This document shows, piece by piece, positions 55,445 to 64,000 of a stretch of 64,000 nt of DNA; the first letter of the stretch is position 1, and each line of letters starts with the position of its first letter. Made by a program: the position numbers and the translations under genes. The DNA comes from Glebionis coronaria (lineage: Eukaryota > Streptophyta > Magnoliopsida > Asterales > Asteraceae), in assembly GCA_025667525.1 (NCBI GenBank), contig CM046882.1, positions 527,336,618 to 527,400,617 on the forward strand. The letters are read 5' to 3'. Under the pieces are notes generated by a model. The model had not been told where the DNA came from and searched no databases. It saw nothing but the letters and a program-made list of their open reading frames with translations.

Positions 55445-58400
55445 ATGTGTACGAATATTGCATCATGGAATGTTAAAGGTTTAGGTAATACCCTTAGACA
55501 GAATGAAGTTAGAAATTTAATTAGAGGTAGTAATATTAGTTTTATGGGAATTATTGAAACCCAACTTAGAAAGAAATTGGTGAATAAGGTTTGTGATGAA
55601 GTGTTTGGTAGATGGGCTTGGTGTTCGAATTCTATAGATAGTCCTAAGGGTTGTAGGATTGCTATTGGGTGGGACAATAATATCATTGATGCTAAACTGA
55701 TATCCTAAATTAACCAAGTGATGCATTTTGAGATTACATTTATAAGAGAGTATAGGAAGATCTTTATTTCTATAATGTATGGTAAGAATTATTTGACTCC
55801 GAGACTTAGACTTTGGAATAATCTTATTGAGCATTATGTGGTTGTTGGTGATAGACCATGGGTGCTCATGGGTGATTTTAATGTCATTTTGAAGACCAAT
55901 GAGAACTCTAGTGGTGTCTTTGTTCGTTTTGAAGAGAGGAGAGATTTTGTGGATTGTATGGATCAGGTAGGTGTTGAGGATGTCACGAGTAGAGGTATGT
56001 TCTACACTTGGGTACAAAGAATGAGAAATCCGGAGCTAGGTATTTTTAAGAAATTAGATAGGGTTATGGGGAATGAAGGTTTCTTTGATAAGTATCCGGC
56101 TAGTTTCGCTAACTTTAAGCCTTTCTTATCTTCTGACCACTGTCCAACTATCCTTTGTTTACCAGAGATTGAGGTGTTTAGGCCTAAATCTTTTAGGTTT
56201 ATGAATTATATTACGGATAAAAAGGAGTTTAAGGAGATTGTAAAAGATGAGTGGATGATTGAGGTTAAGGGCTGTGCTATGTTTAGGCTTGTCAAGCATC
56301 TAAAATCTTTGAAGAAATTTATAAGGAAACTTAACAAAGATAATGGGAATGTTTTTGACAAAGTGAAGGCTTTGCGGTTGGAGCTTGAACAAGTTTAGAT
56401 TAGCATGGAAAAGGATCCTAATGATAGAGACTTAAGGGAGGTAGAGAGTATTTTGGCTGGTGCTTATAAACAGGAGATGATTGATGAAGAGAAGGTCCTT
56501 ATGCAGAAGACAAAGATAGAATGGCTTAGGGATGGTGATACCAACAGCAAGTATTTTCATAATGTCATTAGAGGAAGAGTGAGTAAGAACAGAATTTAGG
56601 TTATTTATGATGAGGAGGGTACTGCTTTGTACGGGGAGAAGGTTGCGGAAAGCTTCGTCAAGCATTTTAGCTCTTTTCTTGGTACATGTGATGAGGTCTT
56701 TGATATTGAAGATCTGGGTAGCCTGTTTGTTAAGAAGCTTAGCATTGATCAAGTTGTGAACCTCATAAAGCCCATTTCTGATGATGAGATCAAGACGGCG
56801 CTTTCCAGTATTGATGATAATAAAGCTTCGGGACCGGATGGCTATACATCGAAGTTCTTCAAGGCGGCTTGGGAGATTGTGAAGATTGATGTTTGTAAGG
56901 TTGTTCGTGAGTTCTTTACTAGTGCTAAGTTGCTTAGGCAGGTTAATACTACACTCATTTCTCTCATTTCTAAAATTGCTATCCCTGCTAAGGTTACGGA
57001 TTTTAGGCCTATTTCTTGCTGTAATGTTGTTTACAAGATTATTAGCAAAGTTATTACTAATAGGCTTAAAGTTGTTCTTAGTGATTTAGTGGACTTGAAC
57101 CAAAGTGCTTTCATTAGGGGTAGGCTCATTAGTGATAACATTCTGTTGGCCCAGGAGTTTATGAAGGGCTATGGGTGGGAATGTGGGATTAGGAACTGTG
57201 CTTTTAAAATTGACATTCAAAAAGCTTATGACACAGTTAGTTGGAAGTTTCTGAAATGCTGTCTTAGAGAATTTGGGTTTCATCCGGTTATGGTTCACTG
57301 GATTATGACATGTCTTGAATCTGCTACTTTTTCCGTTTGTGTCAATGGGGAAACTCACGGTTTTTTCAAAGCTAAGGGAGGCCTGAGATAGGGTGAACCT
57401 GTCTCACCTTATTTGTTTACTCTGGTGATGCAGGTGTTAAATTTAATGGTTAAAAGGAAAATTAGTCAGGACAAAAGGTTTAGGTATCATTCGGGTTGCC
57501 AAAAGCTTAGGATTAACAACCTTTGTTTTGCTGATGACCTCTTGATGCTTTGCCTTGGGGATATGGTTTCTGCTTCTATTCTTAGTAGGGGATTGGATGA
57601 ATTCACCATGGCTTTGGGTTTATACCCTAGTATGTCTAAGACTAATGCGTTTTCTTGTAATATCCCTGAGGATGTTAGGAATGATATTCTTATGGTTATG
57701 CCCTTTACTATAGGAAAGCTTCTTATAAGATATTTAGGTGTGCCTCTTGTTTACAAGATGATTACTAAAAGAGATTGCAGTTATTTGCTTGAGGTGGTGC
57801 AAAACAAGTTGAAAAGTTGGAAAAATAAATGTCTTTCCTTTGCGGGCAGGCTGCAGTTAATTGCTTCGGTCTTGTCGTCTATGTAGGTTTATTGGGGGTC
57901 CCTGTTCATTCTCCCTATTGCTGTTTGTGATGACATTGATAGGTTGCTTAGTAATTTTCTTTGGGGCAATAATAGGAAAATAGGGGCTTTGGTTAATGTC
58001 AAATGGGAAGATGTGTGTAAACCAAAGTGTCAAGGTGGCGTGGGTTTAAAATCCATGCATAGTTGGAATAATGCCCTCATGGTTAAACATTTGTGGCATA
58101 TTTTATGTGATAAGGATTCTATATGGGTTAAGTGGGTCAAGCTTCATAAGCTTAAGGGTCAAAAAATTTGGGACATTAAGTCCATTAAGGGCATGTCATG
58201 GAGTTGGAAGCATATTCTGTCCCTTCGAGATATGATCAAAGACTTTGTTTTTGTTAAAGTGGGTAATGGTAAAAAATGTAATGTCTGGTTTGATAAATGG
58301 CATGCTAGGGGCCCTATTAGTAGACTTATTGACCATAACACTATTGAGCTTGCTGGTCTATCCATTAAGGCTAGGATTATAGACATGATTAGTAATGGTA

Positions 58401-59148
58401 GCTGGAACTGGCCAATCAACTGGTTGGGTGAATTTGATGGGATTTTGGATGTTCCGGTGCCGGATTTAGTAGAGGAAAAGGATGATGTGACTGTTTGGTG
58501 GGATAAAAAGGGTAATGAACGTAGATTTAGTGCTACTGATGTCTGGAAAAACCTTAGGATTGATTGCCCAGAGGTGAGTTGGCATAGGCATATATGGTTC
58601 TCTCATTGTATTCCGAGGCATGCTTTCATCTCATGGTTAGCCATTAAGGAGAGGCTCAAAACAGGGGATAGGTTGGCTAAGTGGTTTAATGCTATTAGGA
58701 CAGGTTGTTTTTTATGTGGTGGTAGTAGTGAATCTCATAGTCACTTGTTTTTTGCTTGTAGCTTTTCTAAAAGGCTTTGGGAGAGACTTAAGCCTATGGC
58801 GAGAATGGATAATGTGAGTAATGTATGACCAAGTGCAATATCTGGTCTTACCAGTTTCCCCCTAGTAATAATATATGGAGCATTGTTCAAAGGTTAGTCT
58901 TTGGTGCTTGTGTGTATTATATTTGGCAGGAAAGAAACAATAGATTGAATGGTCTTGCTCATAGAGATGTTACGACTGTAGTTAAAATGGTTACTAATAC
59001 TATTAGGCTTAAGTTATTAACTCTTAGAGTGAAGCCTTCTGCCAGTGTTTTAAAAGTTGCTGATATTTGGAATGTGAGTATGAGTAAGGGTATGGATCGT
59101 TGTAGTAATGTGTGTTTTACTAGTAAGGATCCTTATGACATTCAATGA
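55445..59148 (+). pseudogene. LINE2 ORF2, broken
   Basis: Endonuclease, reverse transcriptase (FADD present) and zf-RVT regions are recognisable in one frame. Stops fall at 55706 (TAA), 56396 (TAG), 56597 (TAG), 57389 (TAG, within the RLRQGDP motif), 57884 (TAG) and 58826 (TGA). A one-base deletion near 58858 shifts the last about 95 codons. At 56597, 57389 and 57884 LINE1 has CAG, and at 58826 it has TGG. Confidence 0.88.
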
Positions 59149-60281
59149 GTGTTGCGTTTGATGTTGTGTGGGTTGTCTGGTCCTTTGGTGGGACTGGATT
59201 ATGGGAGTGTAATAGAAGCTGGAATCATTTATGCCTTGTGTACGACTTAGCAGGGACTAATGGAATTGTTTGGAAGTTATGAATTTATGCAGGATGACTG
59301 AAGCTAAGGTCTTTTCATGGATGTTGGCTTGCTTTTGGTAAGGGTCTGGATGCTGGTATCTGTTTGTTGACAAGTATGACTTGGATCTTTTATCCTTATT
59401 ATATGAGGATTTGGGTGGACAAGTTTTGGTTGTTTTCGGGTATAGTTTGATGTGCTATTAGTGGGCTTCTGAGTTTTTCTTTGGAGGGCGTGCTAGGCCT
59501 TTTAGAGCGTGCTAGAAGATGTGCCGTCTAGCAAGGTTCTAGTATACTCTTCTCTGTTTTAACTCATAGTCCAATTTTTTAGATTCCAAACTTGGTCACG
59601 TGATGCTTTGTCCACCCTTGTAAACTTTATACCTGTTTAATGTCGTGTAGATAGGTATGCTGGTTTACTGCATCTAGTTGAGAGGATTCATTGCTTTGTT
59701 GTACTCTTTCCCTTCCCTATGGTTTCCCACTGGATTTTACATAGTGAAGGGTTTTGAGGAGGCAAAAAGCATGATGTGCTACTCTGGCACCTCTCCTATT
59801 ATTCTTGCAATTGAAGTCTGATGGCGGTTTGAGTAAGTTTCCTTTGCTTACTTTGATTGGGTCAATGTTTATGTGTGGTCTTCTCCATGGGGGATGGATT
59901 GGTATGCTTGGTTGCTTCTCTTTGTGGTTGAATCAAGTATGCCATGTATTCTGAAGTGGTTTCCACACCATGCTTTGATAAAGTGTTTTATTGGAGTGCC
60001 ATAGATTTGCAGATGCTTGGTTTTGTTTATGGAATCAAGTCTTTTTGAGGTATGGGAAGCTGCTAGTTTTATGTCTTTTCTAGTTGCTTATGTTCTGATT
60101 TATGTATTGAGCATGGAATCTGTCCATGGCCTTTACTAAGTTTTGTTGTATGTTATTTATGGAATTGAGCATGGGATGTTGTCCATGCCAATGTTTTTGT
60201 TGTGCTCAAGCTTTTGGGCTTGTAGCTTTGTACTCTACCTTTGTGGCATTTTCTTAATAAATTTACCGTTAAGAAAAAAAA
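59149..60281 (+). other. LINE2 3' UTR and A tail
   Basis: Noncoding and collinear with the LINE1 3' UTR. It ends AATAAATTTACCGTTAAGAAAAAAA. Confidence 0.7.
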
Positions 60282-60699
60282 GTAAAAAACTCATGCTTAA
60301 GTATTATATGACTTTGAAATACTCGATTCAATATTTTATTCTATTTGATAGGCGAACTATTTATTAAATCTATTATTTAGTTAAACCTCCTTACCCGTAT
60401 GCTTGGAGTTTAGTTTGTTGACCTTTTCTCTTGGCTTCACACTAAACTCGCTTTACTTTCTTTATTTATGTATGTATTTGTAGAGTTACTTACAATCTTT
60501 TGATTTCTATTCCATATAGACCACATAGAACCCGGTAAAACTCAATTTCCACGGATACTAGATGGACAAAACGCACCTAGGAATTTTTTTGTTTAGTTAT
60601 TGTCGTGTTTTGCCAGGTGTAAAAGTTGGTCAGCTATTATTTGAAGTAGTTGTGAATGCGCCGGACATACAACATCTCGGCGGCACACCATAATATAAC
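60282..60699 (+). repeat. 1.2-kb tandem repeat, end of copy 2 with internal deletion
   Basis: The repeat resumes after LINE2. At about 60500 it jumps from TTACTTACAATC directly to TTTTGATTTC, lacking about 690 bases present in copy 1, including the AT microsatellite. Confidence 0.8.
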
Positions 60700-61893
<1,194 letters not shown>

Positions 61894-62246
61894 GGTCGAG
61901 ATATGAGTTTTCTTTAACAACACGTCGCCTTCTTTGATCAAAACAACAATGATATTATTTATCTTTGGGAAACCTAAAAAAGTGAATAATATACAAAACT
62001 AAACAACAAGTATTTGACATTTCATGTAAGAAACTCATGCTTAAAGATTATATGACTTTGAAATATTCGATTCAACATATTATTCTATTTGAATGGTGAG
62101 CTATTTATTAAATCTATTATTTAGTTAAACCTCCTTACCGGTATGCTTGGAGTTTAGGTTGTTAACCTTTTCTCTTGGCTTCACATTAAACTCGCTTTAC
62201 TTTCTTTATTTATGTATATATTTGTGGAGTTACTTACAATCTATTA
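61894..62246 (+). repeat. 1.2-kb tandem repeat, copy 4 (truncated)
   Basis: It begins GGTCGAGATATGAG and ends at ACTTACAATCTATTA, just before the position where other copies run into the AT microsatellite. Unique gene sequence follows. Confidence 0.8.
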
Positions 62247-62250
62247 TAAC

Positions 62251-62262
62251 TTGGCGCGAAAA
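62251..62262 (-). promoter_or_regulatory. E2F-type site upstream of the right-edge gene
   Basis: TTGGCGCGAAAA, or TTTTCGCGCCAA on the minus strand, fits the E2F consensus TTTSSCGC exactly. It lies about 80 bases before the TATA box of the following gene, in the first unique sequence after the repeat array. Confidence 0.6.
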
Positions 62263-62341
62263 CCGACATCCGGTGTAAGGAAAGAATGGAAGTTGGTAAT
62301 ATAGATAAAGTTGAAGGGGCTAAAGTGAATAACTTCCCTCC

Positions 62342-62349
62342 TATAAAAG
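62342..62349 (+). promoter_or_regulatory. TATA box of the right-edge gene
   Basis: CCTATAAAAGCCC, a strong plant TATA match, stands 65 bases upstream of the TATAAAAG-proximal ATG at 62414, giving a short leader. Confidence 0.65.
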
Positions 62350-62413
62350 CCCTCTTCCTTCTGACCGATTGGTAAATTATTGCGTTAGTTAGGGTTTGAT
62401 AGCGATAAGGGTT

Positions 62414-64000
62414 ATGCCGATTGATGATGAATGTTGTTCTTATCCACCTGCCGACAAGGGTGAAAAGTTGGACATAAGTAACAAGACTGTGAATTCACCA
62501 TCTGTCTTTTTAGGAAAAAGAAAAAGGACCGACGAGGGAGATTCACCACCTTTGGACAGCATAATTCAAAGCAACAAAACAGGGGAGTCGCCACCATCTG
62601 TAGTTTCCCGAAAAAGAGAAAAGAATGACCACGATGATTCGATAACAAGCCTTCTACTTCCATGGGAGTTGCATCTAATGTATCAGAAGATGACAATTGC
62701 ACGAAGGGAGTTAATTAGTCATTTTGATCGTCAAGAGTACATGGACCATTTTCTTAATCTTGTCAAGAGGTTCCGGACTCTGGAGCAACTGCCATGTGAC
62801 TCGGAATACCACCCGGCCACTGCTAGCCCCTCCATTGATCAGAATAGTTGTTTATCCAGCATTAATGGAAGCAACGAGACTGTCCAGTCACCATCTGTGG
62901 TTTTAGACATGACTGACAAGGGAGATGATGGGGCTGCAGCATCTAAAATAATTCCATGGGAGTTGCATCTGATGATTCAGAAGGCACTTACACTAAGGGA
63001 AATTGTGAAGCTGAACAAAATTAGCCTTGAAGTAACAAGAGCTGTGAAACGCAAGATTGACTTTGAATCAGAGTTGGATAATTACGGTGAACGCCAGCTG
63101 AATGAGTATGAGGACCGTATTAGGAATCTTGTCAAGAGGTACAAGAATCTGGAGCAACTGCCACGTGACTACTGGGAATACGACCTGGCCACTGCTAGCC
63201 CCTCTGTTGAGTCAGATCTTGATAGGAATAGTTGTTTATCCAGCATAAATGGAAGCAACGAGACTGTGCAGTCATCGTCTGTAGTGTTAGGGAAAAGAAA
63301 ACTGACTGACGTGGGAAGTGTTTTGATATCAGAGGCTGAAGTATCTAAACTAATTCCACGGGAGTTGCATCTAATGATTCAGAGGACATCTAAACTAAGG
63401 GAGATTGTGCAGCTGGAGAAAATGAGCCCTGAAGTAACAAAGGATGTGAAAGGCAAGAATGACACTGAATCAGAGTCGGATAATTGTGGTGAACGTCCGC
63501 TGAAAAAGTATGAGCACCGTATTATGAATCTTTATAATAGGTTCCTGGAACAACTGCCACCTTACTTCGAATTCCGCCTGTCCGCTGCTAGCCCCTCAAT
63601 TGAGTCAGATCTTGATCAGAATAGTTGTTTATCCAGCGTAAATGGAAGCAACGAGACTGTGCAGTCATCGTCTGTAGTTTTAGGGAAAAGAAAAATGACT
63701 GACGAGGGAGATGGGGATCTGAAGCTGTATGAAATTACCGGTCCTGTAATGAGGTGTGCTTGGGCTCAACTAACAAAGTATTTGGAATACAACAATGAGA
63801 GTCAATCACTGACTTTGAGAAGGGATTTGAAATACCAGAATGACCTTGAATCAGAGCGTGTTTGTTTGGACAGCATAACAGGAAGCAACGAGACTGTGGA
63901 GTCGTCAACTGTAATTTTAGGAAAAAGAGTACGGACTGACCTGGGAGTTTTGGTGAGTGATCTTAGCGACGATGAAGAGACAACACATGAGCTATTACAT
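62414..64000 (+). CDS. internally repetitive protein of unknown family, 5' part (at least 529 aa, runs off the window)
   Basis: The frame from ATG 62414 is open for 529 codons to the window edge. I do not recognise the family. The motif SNETVQSSSVVLGKRKxTD recurs at residues about 22, 52, 153, 281, 412 and 491; some copies are degenerate. In the better copies it is followed by IPWELHLMIQKxxxLREIV, then LVKRYKNLEQLP, then ATASPSVESDL and NSCLSSING. Spacing between the better copies is 128 and 131 residues. GKRKxTD blocks look like nuclear signals; the ELHLMIQ and RIRNLVKRY parts look helical. The composition is charged, with no membrane segment. TATA and E2F-type sites lie upstream. A GTGAGT at 63954 could be a splice donor, so the last codons are uncertain. 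The uninterrupted frame and repeat-wide codon preservation favour a real gene. Confidence 0.75.
   Translation, partial: MPIDDECCSYPPADKGEKLDISNKTVNSPSVFLGKRKRTDEGDSPPLDSIIQSNKTGESPPSVVSRKREKNDHDDSITSLLLPWELHLMYQKMTIARRELISHFDRQEYMDHFLNLVKRFRTLEQLPCDSEYHPATASPSIDQNSCLSSINGSNETVQSPSVVLDMTDKGDDGAAASKIIPWELHLMIQKALTLREIVKLNKISLEVTRAVKRKIDFESELDNYGERQLNEYEDRIRNLVKRYKNLEQLPRDYWEYDLATASPSVESDLDRNSCLSSINGSNETVQSSSVVLGKRKLTDVGSVLISEAEVSKLIPRELHLMIQRTSKLREIVQLEKMSPEVTKDVKGKNDTESESDNCGERPLKKYEHRIMNLYNRFLEQLPPYFEFRLSAASPSIESDLDQNSCLSSVNGSNETVQSSSVVLGKRKMTDEGDGDLKLYEITGPVMRCAWAQLTKYLEYNNESQSLTLRRDLKYQNDLESERVCLDSITGSNETVESSTVILGKRVRTDLGVLVSDLSDDEETTHELLH

Larger units (their letters stand above)
52519..60281 (+). 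mobile_element. full-length but decayed L1-type LINE (LINE2), 7.76 kb
   Basis: It is collinear with LINE1 from the 5' UTR to the 3' end AATAAATTTACCGTTAAG plus A tail. Flanks GTAAGAAATTCATGCT (52503-52518) and GTAAAAAACTCATGCT (60282-60297) form a 16-bp target duplication with two differences, so this insertion is older than LINE1. Both ORFs are broken. Confidence 0.88.

Overview
The window looks like nuclear DNA of a flowering plant: split genes with GT..AG introns, AT-rich intergenic DNA, Ty1/copia and L1-type retroelements, MITEs and a Helitron. The extra 3' ORF of the copia element resembles ORFs I remember from Asteraceae annotations, so a daisy-family plant is my best guess (inference). 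All exon models were built by hand from splice sites and reading phase; none was checked against transcripts.

Layout. 1-5.4 kb holds no gene I can support, only two MITE-like elements. 5463-8322 is a five-exon short-chain dehydrogenase gene (glucose/ribitol dehydrogenase-like) with a 1.15-kb Mutator-type foldback element in intron 3. A second AT-rich TIR element follows at 8601-9602.

The central discovery is an apparently complete 18.4-kb Helitron at 9758-28127. It has a 5' TC terminus, a 3' hairpin followed by CTAG, and an A/T insertion site. It carries five uninterrupted genes: an RPA70-like protein (543 aa, 10 exons), a triple-B3-domain protein on the minus strand (369 aa, 5 exons), an acidic protein with three SUMO-interaction-like motifs (200 aa), an unrecognised 140-aa protein, and a 14-exon Rep-helicase (1869 aa) with intact HUH, two-Tyr and PIF1-type helicase motifs. 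RepHel plus RPA is the usual plant Helitron core. The B3, SIM-rich and 140-aa genes are accessory cargo that may act in target recognition, host-factor recruitment or escape from silencing (inference).

From 30356 to 31355 the assembly has a 1000-N gap that hides most of the 5' LTR of a roughly 12-kb Ty1/copia element ending at 43002. Its gag, pol and an additional about 1-kb-codon 3' ORF are all broken. 43003-62246 is a tandem array of an about 1.2-kb repeat with long AT microsatellites. The array is interrupted by the copia element and by two full-length LINEs of one family: 44373-52223, nearly intact, and 52519-60281, a decayed relative.

At the right edge (62414 to the window end) begins an open reading frame of at least 529 codons built from internal repeats of about 128-131 residues. 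It has a TATA box and an upstream E2F-type site, and I do not recognise its family.
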